This document shows, in pieces, positions 45,684 through 54,993 of a stretch of 64,000 nt of DNA. Source of the DNA: Microcystis wesenbergii NRERC-220 (GTDB lineage: Bacteria; Cyanobacteriota; Cyanobacteriia; Cyanobacteriales; Microcystaceae); assembly GCF_032027425.1 (NCBI RefSeq), contig NZ_JAVSJA010000001.1, positions 2,307,501-2,371,500 on the forward strand. Reading direction: 5' to 3'. A program made the translations under genes and the position numbers. The notes under the pieces were generated by a model. The model did no database searches, was not told the DNA's origin, and saw only the letters and a list, made by a program, of their open reading frames with translations. Numbering within the stretch: position 1 is the first letter of the stretch; every line of letters starts with the position of its first letter.

Positions 45684-47204
45684 CTAATCGGCCTTACTTT
45701 GATATTCTTGCCAAGTTTTGGGACTAATAAAGAGAGTTCCTTTTTCTTGCTGGTCGGGAAACTGGATATAGTTTTTCTCTAGATAATCCTTGAGTTTTGG
45801 TGATTGCATAAATTCCTTTTCAAATCGATAGAGGAAAACCAAATCTGGCTGTCTTTTTTCAATAACTTCTAGGATAAAATCCCCATCAAGATTCTGATTG
45901 ATAAATCTCTTTCTGGTGATGACAGCAGTTTCTGGGGGTGTTTTCAAGAAATATTGATATATGTAGTGAGGATTGTCGGTTAACAGAAGTTTATCGGAGT
46001 TTTTAAATTTTTCAAACACAGCTTCTGCTAAAAGAGGTTTATACCTTTTATTAAATTGAACGTAGGCATTAATTGCCGGATCACGATTGGTGATTATTCT
46101 CAAGGTATTAAAGAGAAATTGACCAGACAGGGGAATAAAAATCAGCATTTTAAGCATTAATACCCAAGTTATTTGGCGATTTTGCCTAAATTCTCCGAGG
46201 CTATCAGTAATTTTTAACTGTTCGACAAACAAGGCAATTATCCAAACGGCGGGAATAATTAAATGGATATAATAATAGGGCCAAATTGGGGCGACTGTGG
46301 CAAATCTGAACAGATTAGAACCCAACCAGATCAAGGGCGGTAAAAGTGGTATTATATTGCGAGTAAAAACCATCGCTATAATAGCGCTCGCTGTCACGAT
46401 TAGATAAATTGGTTCGTGCTGTAGGGAGCTTTGTAAGAGAGTCAATAAGGTGAGATTTTCTTCACCGAAACTAGCGGCAACACTGACATGAGATTTAATG
46501 ATATTTGCGTAGGAAAAAGGAAAAATAGTCAGGGAACCCAAGACAAAGACTAAAACAACAGCGACTGACCAAATAACAATATCAATGATTCTTTTAATAA
46601 AACTATTCTGTTGATTGAGAAAAATAATTAAAGCTACAGTTGGGATAATAGTAATGCCCGAAAGTTTAATTTGCAGGGAAAAAACCAAAGCAATGGCACT
46701 GAGTAAATACAGCCCATACTTAAGCTTACCCGTGGATTGAAGGGCTTTAAAGATGATAAAAATACTTAAGATTGTAAAAAAAAGTGAGGGTAACTCCCGC
46801 AACATTGTGGTTGAAAGGGTAATATACACTAGACAGGTTGAGAGAATAAATACCGATAAACAAGAGGCCAATATTCCGCAATTAACTCTCAGAATTAGAT
46901 AAAAAATTCCTAACATAATTGTGGACAAAGAAAGCACCATAAGGCGCGCCGCATGGATAGTAAATCCTGTCAAGCTTAACCAACTATTTAGTAAAAGAGA
47001 TAAACCCGATAAATGATCGTGCCAAACTTGTTCGTAGAGACGATAACCTTGTTTGGTGACGTAGGCAAGTACCAGGGCCACCGCTTCATCAAAATTAAGG
47101 ATATAGGGATAATGAAGCGGGACTTTCCAGAAAACAATCCCCAGAAAAAAAACAGCAATGGCAATTAATGCCATTAAATCAAAACGATAAGATTTCTTAT
47201 TCAT
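45684..47204 (-). CDS. Integral membrane glycosyltransferase, GT39/ArnT-like
   Basis: 506 residues with about ten to twelve hydrophobic helices. The first periplasmic loop after helix 1 has the acidic motif (ILNFDEAVALVLA) and the WHDHLSGLSLLLNSWL segment that in PMT/ArnT-type enzymes holds catalytic aspartates. A soluble C-terminal domain of about 120 residues follows. These enzymes transfer sugars from polyprenyl-phosphate donors to lipids or proteins in the periplasm. Donor and acceptor are unknown. The sequence is more AT-rich than its neighbours. Confidence 0.75.
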   Translation of the reverse strand: MNKKSYRFDLMALIAIAVFFLGIVFWKVPLHYPYILNFDEAVALVLAYVTKQGYRLYEQVWHDHLSGLSLLLNSWLSLTGFTIHAARLMVLSLSTIMLGIFYLILRVNCGILASCLSVFILSTCLVYITLSTTMLRELPSLFFTILSIFIIFKALQSTGKLKYGLYLLSAIALVFSLQIKLSGITIIPTVALIIFLNQQNSFIKRIIDIVIWSVAVVLVFVLGSLTIFPFSYANIIKSHVSVAASFGEENLTLLTLLQSSLQHEPIYLIVTASAIIAMVFTRNIIPLLPPLIWLGSNLFRFATVAPIWPYYYIHLIIPAVWIIALFVEQLKITDSLGEFRQNRQITWVLMLKMLIFIPLSGQFLFNTLRIITNRDPAINAYVQFNKRYKPLLAEAVFEKFKNSDKLLLTDNPHYIYQYFLKTPPETAVITRKRFINQNLDGDFILEVIEKRQPDLVFLYRFEKEFMQSPKLKDYLEKNYIQFPDQQEKGTLFISPKTWQEYQSKAD

Positions 47205-47283
47205 AACTTTTTCTGGACAAGAATTGCTGCGTATCTTATCACAGATCGAGACATCAGTTAGGGGGTTAAAAAAGATACCAAGA

Positions 47284-48096
47284 TTACTTTTCGGAACTAC
47301 GCCCTAAATCTTTAGATCTATGATAGGCCGCCACTACTGCCTCGATAATTGTCGAGCGAAAAGAGCCTTTTTCTAATTGTCTCACCCCGGCAATCGTAGT
47401 TCCCCCGGGGCTAGTGACGCGATCCTTTAATTCTCCCGGATGTATGGCCGATTCTTTTAATAGGGTTGCCGTCCCTAAAACTGTTTCTATGGCCAATTGA
47501 GACGCGATCGCTCGCGGTAATCCGGCCGCCACACCACCATCGCTTAAAGCTTCCACCATCAGGGCCACAAATGCCGGGCCCGATCCCGATAATCCCGTTA
47601 CTGCGTCCATCAAAGGCTCGGGAACTTCCACCACCGAACCGACCGCAGCAAAAATATCTCTGGCTACGGCCAGATGTTCCGGTTCCGCATGACGACCGGG
47701 TGCGATCGCTGTAACCCCTTGTCCCACCGTGGCCGGGGTATTGGGCATCGTCCGGATTACGGGGCGATCGGGAAAGCCCATTTCTAAGCGATTGAGGGTA
47801 ACTCCCGCTAAAATCGAGATAATTAGGGGTTTTTCGGGTATTCCCAGCAAACTATTCACTACTTGCTCTAAAATTTGCGGTTTTACCGCTAAGATTAACA
47901 CCTCAGTTGCTCTAGCGGCTTCCCGGTTATCCTCGCTGACTTTTACTCCGTAGGTATTAACCCAAAAGTTACGCCGTTGGGATTGGGGTTCACTGACTAA
48001 CACCGTTTCGGGACTATAAATATTTTTTTTTAATAAACGGCTGAGAATGGCCTCGGCCATCACTCCACCGCCAATAATTCCTAAGCGAATAGACAC
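47284..48096 (-). CDS. proC: Pyrroline-5-carboxylate reductase
   Basis: 270 residues: Rossmann start RLGIIGGGVMAEAIL, then AVKPQILEQVV, IRTMPNTPATVGQGVTAIAPG, and the C-terminal substrate motif DAVTGLSGSGPAF with VTSPGGTTIAGVRQLE. It reduces P5C to proline with NAD(P)H. Downstream of sepF on the same strand with 132 bases between; this sepF-proC neighbourhood is common in cyanobacteria. Confidence 0.96.
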   Translation of the reverse strand: MSIRLGIIGGGVMAEAILSRLLKKNIYSPETVLVSEPQSQRRNFWVNTYGVKVSEDNREAARATEVLILAVKPQILEQVVNSLLGIPEKPLIISILAGVTLNRLEMGFPDRPVIRTMPNTPATVGQGVTAIAPGRHAEPEHLAVARDIFAAVGSVVEVPEPLMDAVTGLSGSGPAFVALMVEALSDGGVAAGLPRAIASQLAIETVLGTATLLKESAIHPGELKDRVTSPGGTTIAGVRQLEKGSFRSTIIEAVVAAYHRSKDLGRSSEK

Positions 48097-48228
48097 AGTA
48101 TTTTTTAAAGTAAAAAGTAAAAAGAAAAAAAGGCAGATTTAGAGGTCTTACCCAGAAAAAACACATCCTCTCGAGCAATCGAGCGATTTCCAGCTTCGAC
48201 AAACTTGACGAGAGGACTATGGGCGGAT

Positions 48229-48801
48229 TCATTGAGCTAATCGATTGATTTCAGCGCCCCAAGCAGGTGCGGAGGAAACGGGTCGAGCCATTTTCGGATT
48301 GTCGGCGATATCGTGAATAGTTCCCGAAAGGGTGCTAACTTTAACGCAGCTGGGGGTAAATAGGAAAATACTCTCACCGATGCGTTCTTGATGACCATCA
48401 ATCGCGTAAGTGCCACCGGCGACAAAATCCACGGCTCTTTGTGCTTCTTCGGGAGCCATGACGTTGAGGTTTAAAACCACCGATTTGCGTTCTCTCAGGG
48501 TTTGGATAACTTGGGGCATTTCCTCGAAGGAATGGGGTTCGATCACGACTACTTCTGCATTATTGTTGTTAATACCTGGCATACCGATCACGTTGCTTCT
48601 GTTGGGTCCCATAGATGTGGCTGTGTTGAGATTTAAAGGTTCGCGTTGACGACGATTAAGCGGTTCTTCTTCTTCGTTTTGATCCTTCTCTTGGGGGGAA
48701 GACTTTTCCCAGTTCATTTCTTCGTAGTCGGTTTCGTCTTCGTCTTCTGGTTGTTCGGAGATGCCGACAAAATCTTTGAGTTTGGTAAAAATGTTGTTCA
48801 C
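48229..48801 (-). CDS. sepF: Cell division protein SepF
   Basis: 190 residues. A short N-terminal amphipathic helix ([14 protein letters not shown]) for membrane attachment, an acidic linker ([10 protein letters not shown] and on), and the C-terminal SepF domain ([56 protein letters not shown]). SepF binds the C-terminal peptide of FtsZ and is essential for division in cyanobacteria, where it was called Cdv2. Its partner ftsZ is at 26.3 kb in this window. Confidence 0.95.
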   Translation of the reverse strand: MNNIFTKLKDFVGISEQPEDEDETDYEEMNWEKSSPQEKDQNEEEEPLNRRQREPLNLNTATSMGPNRSNVIGMPGINNNNAEVVVIEPHSFEEMPQVIQTLRERKSVVLNLNVMAPEEAQRAVDFVAGGTYAIDGHQERIGESIFLFTPSCVKVSTLSGTIHDIADNPKMARPVSSAPAWGAEINRLAQ

Positions 48802-49261
48802 AGTCTAAGGTCCTTCACAAGATTTTTTTGGGTGGTCTTGTCTAGAGTCGGGGTTATTTATTGGCCTTTAACAATTTTTGCTCTAACTTAGTACAGGGGA
48901 ACTATTTTGTTAAGGGTTCGTCATTTTAGTCGTCTGGAGGCAGCGGTTAGTTCCCAAATTAAGCTATCAGTTATCAGCTGCTGAAGGCAAGAGGCAACAG
49001 GCACTCGTGCAGAAGACAGAATCTGGCAATTCTCCTACCTAAAAAGAAGGTTAGAAACTAAGCACATCAAAGCTTTTAGCTTAACCAATTAGGTTTTAGA
49101 TTCGGTCTTTGTGCTCAGGGGATAGTTTTCAGGGATTGGGAAAAAGTCAATTCCTCATTTCTAACCACCAGCTTCTAGATTGGGCGCTGCAATTCTAATA
49201 TATATTATCACCGATCATTAAATTTTCTAGGGGGGTTTTTCTGTAAATTTACGGAGATGGT
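48802..49261. repeat. Gap with inverse copy of the 2567 repeat
   Basis: 48965-49033 is the reverse complement of the repeat at 2567-2652. The remainder (48802-48960, 49034-49261) shows no gene or terminator I can support. It separates pipY from sepF, so the promoter of sepF should lie here. Confidence 0.65.
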
Positions 49262-49921
49262 TCAGTAAATGCGATCGCCAAAAATGCTGGTTCCCACCCG
49301 GATTAAAGTGGCTCCGGCCTTGATGGCGAGAGGATAATCGTTAGACATCCCCATTGATAGATGAGGCAGGCGTAAACTAGAGCTATTCTCGATTATTTGG
49401 GCTAAATCTCTGGTTTTTTCAAAGGCGGCTAACTTTTCCCCAGCGGATAATCCTCGGGGCAGAATTGTCATCAAACCTTGAATTTTTAGCTGTTTACAGT
49501 TGACTAAAGCGGGAATATCTGCTAGTAATTCGTCTGTGTCCCAACCGAACTTATCGGGATCGGGGACAATTTTCACCTGTAGCAAAACTTGGGGATTAAT
49601 CTCTAATTCCCCAGCTAGGCGATCGAGTCTTTGGGCTAATTTTAAACTATCGAGGGAATGGATTAAATCAAAAGATTCTAGGACTTTGCGGGCTTTATTT
49701 GCCTGTAGATGCCCGATAAAGTGCCAAGAAATATCCTGGAGGTCTTTTAGTTCTTGCTGCTTCGAGATTGCTTCCTGTAGCTTACTTTCAGCAAAATCTC
49801 TCACTCCTGCTCGGTAAGCTTGACGGATATAATCGCCAGATACCTGTTTACTGACGGCAATCAGACGCGTGGAGGGGGGTAGGGTAAGACGGATTGACTC
49901 GATACGACTAGCGATCGTCAT
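49262..49921 (-). CDS. pipY: PLP homeostasis protein PipY (YggS/PLPBP family)
   Basis: 219 residues forming the PLP-binding barrel of the YggS family: RLIAVSKQVS with the PLP lysine, FAESKLQEAISKQ, WHFIGHLQANKAR, and SMGMSNDYPLAIKAGATLIRVGTSIFG. It regulates pyridoxal phosphate and amino/keto acid balance. It starts three bases after pipX, and the two are functionally connected in cyanobacteria, which supports the name PipY. Confidence 0.94.
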   Translation of the reverse strand: MTIASRIESIRLTLPPSTRLIAVSKQVSGDYIRQAYRAGVRDFAESKLQEAISKQQELKDLQDISWHFIGHLQANKARKVLESFDLIHSLDSLKLAQRLDRLAGELEINPQVLLQVKIVPDPDKFGWDTDELLADIPALVNCKQLKIQGLMTILPRGLSAGEKLAAFEKTRDLAQIIENSSSLRLPHLSMGMSNDYPLAIKAGATLIRVGTSIFGDRIY

Positions 49922-49924
49922 GAA

Positions 49925-50197
49925 CTAGACTGAAAAGGTTTGTTGATAAGTTTGGTTGAGACTGTTAAATTCTTGCACATTACTGCGCCGTCGCAAATTC
50001 CGCAGCCGATTTTCCACCAAAAGACGAGCATCGGAACGACTAATCGGAGCGAACGAGACTTTTTTGGGTCCGGCCGTCACCAGAAAAAAAAGACGTTGGG
50101 CATAAAGAGTGGTAAATAATTCCTGATGTTCTTCTAATAGACACACTCTGTATAATAGACCGAAAGTGGGATGATTGAGATAGGTTTCGTTACTCAT
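49925..50197 (-). CDS. pipX: NtcA co-activator / PII-interacting protein PipX
   Basis: 90 residues, exactly the usual size: N-terminal Tudor-like domain (YLNHPTFGLLYRVCLLEEHQ, LFTTLYAQRLFFLV) and two C-terminal helices (DARLLVENRLRNLRRRS, EFNSLNQTYQQTF). PipX swaps between PII (low 2-oxoglutarate) and NtcA (high 2-oxoglutarate) and co-activates nitrogen genes. It is co-transcribed with pipY. A target-like NtcA site lies at 30910 in this window. Confidence 0.96.
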   Translation of the reverse strand: MSNETYLNHPTFGLLYRVCLLEEHQELFTTLYAQRLFFLVTAGPKKVSFAPISRSDARLLVENRLRNLRRRSNVQEFNSLNQTYQQTFSV

Positions 50198-50705
50198 TCA
50201 AGCGAGCGCTAAAGGAAAAGGATTGAGCGAACTAGAAAGTTTTTCAACAACAAAATCAAGCGGATGGCTCGAAAACAAGTGATTTTCCGGGTGTTTCCCT
50301 AGCCTAATTTTATCAGAATCCTTCAATGACAACTAACGATGCCAGTCTATGTCATGATTTCCTGAGTTTTCACTTTATTCCCTGTTAACGTGGATACATC
50401 TCGGTGACAACTTGTCACCATCAGAAATTAGCTCTGCTGCAAAAATCAAAGATTTTCCCTTAGCTGAGTAGACTCCGAGACAGAAGGATAAAAAAGACAA
50501 TAGACAACTATAATAACCATAAAAGCTAATATTATCTCAAATTTATCTGGTTTTTTAGATATTTTGACCCGATAGCGGCGATCGGTGAACTGAAAACTCA
50601 GATCTGATCACTGATAACTGATAACTGATCACTGAATCACTGATGAAATGCCCTAAGCTTGTATTAAGCCTTTTTTAACTTCAAATTCCTTTAACCTCAA
50701 TCAAT
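50198..50705. other. Gap between pipX and ndhB (divergent promoters)
   Basis: It holds a short GATCACTGATAACTGATAAC repeat block at about 50605-50645. The rest is AT-rich with no open frame; it should contain both divergent promoters, but I could not place clear boxes. Confidence 0.45.
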
Positions 50706-52247
50706 ATGGATTTTTCTAGTCTTGTTGCCAGTCAGCTAAACGCCGGCGTTATCTGGCCCGAAGGAATCCTGATTATTACCCTGATGGTGATTTTAATCGG
50801 CGATTTAATCGTGGGACGAAGTGCCAGAAGTTGGCTGCCCTACGCTGCGATCGCTGGTCTGCTCGCTGCTGTGGTTGCTCTTTATTTTGCCTGGGACAAT
50901 CCGAAACCAGTGGCCTTTTTAGGGGCTTTTGAGGGCGATAATCTCAGTATCGTCTTTAGGGCGATTATTGCTCTTTCTACCGCCTCCACAGTGCTGATGT
51001 CTATCCGTTATGTGGAACAAGCGGGAACCTCCCTAGCGGAATTCTTGGCCATTATGCTCACCGCAACCCTCGGGGGAATGTTCCTATCTGGCGCTAGTGA
51101 ATTGGTGATGATCTTCATCTCCCTAGAAATGCTCAGTATTTCCTCCTATCTAATGACCGGTTACATGAAGCGGGATCCTCGATCGAACGAGGCCGCTTTA
51201 AAATACCTGTTAATTGGAGCTTCTAGTTCGGCGATTTTCCTCTACGGTGTTTCCCTTCTCTACGGTTTATCCGGAGGTGAAACCAGTTTAAGTGCCATTG
51301 CCCAAAAATTAACCGATGTTAACGGTGGTCAGTCCCTGGCCTTAGCGATCGCATTAGTTTTTGTGATTGCCGGTATCGCCTTCAAAATTTCGGCGGTTCC
51401 CTTTCACCAATGGACCCCTGATGTGTACGAAGGTTCACCCACTCCCGTGGTGGCTTTCCTCTCGGTAGGTTCCAAAGCGGCCGGTTTTGCCCTAGCAATT
51501 CGCTTATTAGTGACGGTTTTCGGTCTAGTGAGCGAACAATGGCGGTTTATCTTTATCGCCCTAGCAATTTTGAGTATGATCCTCGGCAACGTGGTCGCCT
51601 TAGCCCAAACTAGCATGAAACGGATGTTAGCCTATTCCTCGATCGGTCAGGCGGGTTTTGTCATGATTGGTTTAACCGCCGGTACTGACGCGGGTTACTC
51701 TAGCATGATTTTCTATCTGTTAATTTACCTGTTCATGAACCTAGGGGCTTTTGCCTGTGTGATTCTCTTTGCTCTGAGAACTGGAACCGATCAGATCGCT
51801 GAGTATTCGGGACTCTACCAGAAAGATCCGCTCCTAACCCTCTGTTTAAGCATCTGTCTGCTCTCTTTGGGGGGAATTCCGCCTCTAGCGGGCTTCTTTG
51901 GTAAGATTTATCTATTCTGGGCCGGTTGGCAAGCGGGACTTTATGCCCTCGTCCTCGTTGGTTTAGTTACCAGTGTGGCCTCGATTTACTACTATATCCG
52001 TGTGGTCAAAATGATGGTGGTCAAGGAACCCCAAGAGATGTCCGATGCGGTGAAAAATTACCCCGTTATCAATTGGACTCTTACTGGGATGCGTCCCCTA
52101 CAGGTGGGCATTGTCCTCTCCCTAGTGGCGACTTCCCTGGCCGGTATCCTCTCCAATCCTCTCTTTACCCTAGCGACGGATTCCGTCACCACTACCCCCA
52201 TCCTACAATCGGCGGCCCTGGCGACGCACATTTCCCGGGCAAATTGA
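50706..52247 (+). CDS. ndhB: NAD(P)H-quinone oxidoreductase subunit 2
   Basis: 513 residues, almost all in about 14 membrane helices, with the conserved proton-channel segments of ND2/NdhB ([73 protein letters not shown]). NdhB is a core membrane subunit of NDH-1 in thylakoids, used for cyclic electron flow, respiration and CO2 uptake. HIP1 sites at about 50848 and 51346 mark it as native. Confidence 0.97.
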   Translation: MDFSSLVASQLNAGVIWPEGILIITLMVILIGDLIVGRSARSWLPYAAIAGLLAAVVALYFAWDNPKPVAFLGAFEGDNLSIVFRAIIALSTASTVLMSIRYVEQAGTSLAEFLAIMLTATLGGMFLSGASELVMIFISLEMLSISSYLMTGYMKRDPRSNEAALKYLLIGASSSAIFLYGVSLLYGLSGGETSLSAIAQKLTDVNGGQSLALAIALVFVIAGIAFKISAVPFHQWTPDVYEGSPTPVVAFLSVGSKAAGFALAIRLLVTVFGLVSEQWRFIFIALAILSMILGNVVALAQTSMKRMLAYSSIGQAGFVMIGLTAGTDAGYSSMIFYLLIYLFMNLGAFACVILFALRTGTDQIAEYSGLYQKDPLLTLCLSICLLSLGGIPPLAGFFGKIYLFWAGWQAGLYALVLVGLVTSVASIYYYIRVVKMMVVKEPQEMSDAVKNYPVINWTLTGMRPLQVGIVLSLVATSLAGILSNPLFTLATDSVTTTPILQSAALATHISRAN

Positions 52248-52339
52248 AAATCCCTGTTGATTTATCGGCGTTGTCAGATCAGAATAGGAAAGATGCCATG
52301 CAATCCTTGCTATCAAAGTAATTTCAGTTCTGGGCTGAT

Positions 52340-52411
52340 TCGGAGCATCTTTCAATTTGACAACGCCTATTGTAGGGCTAATTCATGAATTAGCCCTACA
52401 GCTAATCCGTT
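52340..52411. repeat. Palindromic dispersed repeat (copy 2, inverse)
   Basis: The segment CGGAGCATCTTTCAATTTGA and the following TGTAGGGCTAATTCATGAAT palindrome are the inverse of 39107-39213. It lies just after ndhB and before the IS island. Confidence 0.75.
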
Positions 52412-52616
52412 TTTAGTAATGTGATTAACTCTCAATTTGTTCTATAGCAAAGAGCGGGATAGTTAGGACATAATAGAGAAAAAGAAATGAGGAGAAGCTT
52501 TCATGGCAGCACCCTATAGTGATGATTTAAGACAGAAAGCAGTGAGTGCCGTAGAGCGAGGGGAGAAAAAAAGCCATGTCTGTCGCACCCTCAATATTAG
52601 TCGTAATACATTAGAC

Positions 52617-53791
52617 CAGAAACGTTGAATCCTGTAATAAAACTTTACATTGACAAGCATAATACCCCTATAACATCAAATTTTAAATTGAATAGACAAT
52701 CCTCCGGAACCAGTGTACATAGCTAATATGTTGACACATGAAACTCTGTAAATAGCGCAGTTTGTCTAATAAGCTTTTCCCAAATCCTTCTTCAATATCT
52801 ATTAGCTGTAGAATCAGATAAGCGATAATGCAACTATAGATCTGTAGGCGGATTCCGTTCTCGTTTTTAGTGATTAGATTATCCAACTTTAGATGCATTT
52901 TTAAAAATTTCCACAGCAGTTCTATTTGCCATCTTTGGATGTAAATTTCGGCAACTTCTTCATTACTAACTGCTCCTTCTCCTTCTAGAGGTAAATCTGT
53001 CGCCAGCCGAAATTCTGTTTGACTTTCTAGGTCGCAAAAAGCGACTACTCTTACTTCTATTTGTCTTTTATCTTTTCCGAGTTTACACTTGCCATTTTCG
53101 AGCATCTCTAGGCTAATATTATTTTTCACTCTCAAGACAAAATGCTTGTCACTACTCTCTAATAATTCGGTGATTCTTTGATTAGACGCAAATCCTCTAT
53201 CCATTGCTCCAACTCCATTTACAGGAATTGCTTCTATCGTTTTTCCTCCTTCTTTTGAGTCATGACCTTGACCAAAATGGATGAGTATTCCGACCACCTC
53301 TGTTGTGATACTATTAAGACCAGAGAATAGTTTTACTTGATGCCATCCCTGGGACCATAGTAATTTACTGGTTAAGCTAATTATTGTTGAGTCAATAGGA
53401 AATAAAGCTCGCGCATTCTCTATTCCTTTTTTGGCAACTAAACGCTTATTTAATTCGACAATGACTTTCTCAAATGGACTTGTTTCTCTAATTTTGCTTG
53501 CCTTAGAAAATGTGGATAAATTTACATTAATTCCTTGAAGTACCATTCTACTGCATAAGTCCCTCATACTGACGATGCTTTTATCTAAAGCAAAACCAAT
53601 CCAACAGGACAAAAATGTAAAAGTATCTAAAGCGGGGTAGTCATTTTTAGGCAGTGGTTTGAGAAGCTCTTTTATGAGTTTTGAAAAATTCGTCATCAGG
53701 GCAAACTCCCTATTGTGAGGGGAATAAGTTGTCTAGATTCTATCTATAATAGCATTTTTTTTCTGACTTTTCTCAACGTTCAACACTTCTG
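52617..53791 (-). mobile_element. IS4-like element, 1175 bp, copy 1
   Basis: The ends CAGAAACGTTGAATC and (inverse) CAGAAGTGTTGAACG are inverted repeats. Flanking 9-bp target duplication ACATTAGAC at 52608-52616 and 53792-53800. It sits inside the IS630 transposase gene. It appears identical to copy 2 at 58639-59813 in length and encoded protein. Confidence 0.93.
52683..53696 (-). CDS. IS4-family transposase (copy 1)
   Basis: 337 residues with the DDE residues in PIDSTIIS, AMDRGFASNQ and the IS4 signature YIQRWQIELLWKFLKMHL (Y-x2-R-x-x-x-E-x6-K). It cuts and reinserts its own element. The reading frame is intact and identical to the copy at 58705, so both may still be active. Base composition is more AT-rich than the core genes. 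Confidence 0.92.
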   Translation of the reverse strand: MTNFSKLIKELLKPLPKNDYPALDTFTFLSCWIGFALDKSIVSMRDLCSRMVLQGINVNLSTFSKASKIRETSPFEKVIVELNKRLVAKKGIENARALFPIDSTIISLTSKLLWSQGWHQVKLFSGLNSITTEVVGILIHFGQGHDSKEGGKTIEAIPVNGVGAMDRGFASNQRITELLESSDKHFVLRVKNNISLEMLENGKCKLGKDKRQIEVRVVAFCDLESQTEFRLATDLPLEGEGAVSNEEVAEIYIQRWQIELLWKFLKMHLKLDNLITKNENGIRLQIYSCIIAYLILQLIDIEEGFGKSLLDKLRYLQSFMCQHISYVHWFRRIVYSI

Positions 53792-54577
53792 ACATTAGAC
53801 CTATGGCTGAAACGGAAGAAACAAACTGGGACGGTGGCCGCTAAAACTAACTATCGTCGAGGGCCGAAGCCCAAAATTGACGATTTAGAAGCCTTTCAAA
53901 AGTTGGCCGAACAATATGGGCATTTGACCCAAGAAAAAATGGCGCAAAAATGGGCTAACCCAGTCAGTAGGATGAGAATTGGTCAAGCGCTCAAAAGAAT
54001 TGGATTTACTAGAAAAAAAAACTTATGGCTACAGAGAAAGAGATGAAGAAGCCCGAAAAGAGTTTCTCCAAAAAATCAGAGGTTATGCCCCGGAAAGATT
54101 TGTCTATATTGATGAAGCTGGAATAGATAACACCATCGATTATCCTTATGGATATTGTCACAAATCAGAAAGATTTGAGGCTTTAAAGTTAGGTCACTGT
54201 AGCGAACGAGTTAGTGTGATCAGCGGTTGGTGGCGTGGTTCCACGATCGCGCCAATGGTGTTTGAGGGGTACTGTAATACAGAGTTGGTGTGTGAGTGGA
54301 TAGAACAATTGCTATTACCCGAACTACTACCCGGTCAAATTATCATCATTGATAACGCCAGTTTTCATCCCAAAGAGAGAATCAAAAAATTGTTAGCTAA
54401 AGCGGGATGTGAAGTGCTATTTTTACCCGCCTATTCTCCAGACCTCAACAAAATTGAAAAGTTCTGGGCTAGATTGAAAAACTATGTTAGTCAGATTATC
54501 AATGATAGTGAAAACCTTGTGGATGCTGTGAGTAAAGCCTTCAGGCATCTGTCCTAACTAACTCGTTCTATGCCATA

Positions 54578-54696
54578 GAAAAAAAAAACTTATGGCTACA
54601 GAGAAAGAGATGAAGAAGCCCGAAAAGAGTTTCTCCAAAAAATCAGAGGTTATGCCCCGGAAAGATTTGTCTATATTGATGAAGCTGGAATAGATA
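54578..54696 (+). mobile_element. IS630 internal fragment
   Basis: Directly after the TA that ends IS630 copy 1, the sequence resumes inside IS630 at its poly-A tract (AAAAACTTATGGCTACAGAG) and continues to GAAGCTGGAATAGATA, where it breaks off. It covers about 119 bp of the catalytic frame and cannot be functional. The junction equals the TA-G-AAAA site within the element itself. Confidence 0.88.
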
Positions 54697-54993
54697 AGTA
54701 CCTAAGCAAAATTAATTGGCTCTTCGTTACTCTTTATGCTAAATCAACAGACAAGATGCCAAGATAACCTCAAGGGGTGACAAAGGGGTTCAAAGGTAAT
54801 CAAGATAAAGACTCTAGCCAAATGAACCCAAAAGAAATAGAGTGGTTGAGACAACCACCCAAAATTTCAATATGTTACCATCATTCTATCAGGCCTGTTT
54901 ACAAGCCAGCTTGACACAAGCACAATATCTGACTCTACAAATTCTTATACTGCTCCTACAAAGCCATAGAACAGTACAATTGGAGAGATTGGC

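Larger units (their letters stand above)
52503..54557 (+). pseudogene. IS630 transposase, interrupted by IS insertion
   Basis: The first 38 codons (AAPYSDDLRQKAVSAVERGE, a HTH) run from the ATG at 52503 to the insertion at 52617. The frame resumes after the 9-bp duplication with WLKRKKQTGTVAAKTNY and GPKPKIDDLEAF, and passes the poly-A tract at 54013-54021. The DDE catalytic half (VYIDEAGID, IIIIDNASFHP, YSPDLNKIEKFW) lies in the next frame from 53979 to 54557. Here the tract is nine A's, one fewer than in copy 2, so the two halves are related by +1 instead of -1. Not functional as a unit. Confidence 0.88.
52445..54575 (+). mobile_element. IS630-family element, copy 1 (interrupted)
   Basis: The ends are imperfect 26-bp inverted repeats (TAGCAAAGAGCGGGATAGTT at the left, the inverse of TGGCATAGAACGAGTTAGTT at the right), flanked by TA at 52443-52444 and 54576-54577. 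It is split by the 1175-bp IS4-like element at 52617-53791. Without that insertion and its duplication it would be 947 bp, against 948 bp for copy 2. Confidence 0.9.

Noticed and set aside
47466-47953. Plus-strand open frames opposite proC
   Set aside because: Shadows of the minus-strand proC gene, with no family-like sequence.
1-52300. Scattered GCGATCGC octamers as a regulatory repeat
   Set aside because: This is the HIP1 octamer common in many cyanobacterial genomes; used only as a sign of native sequence.
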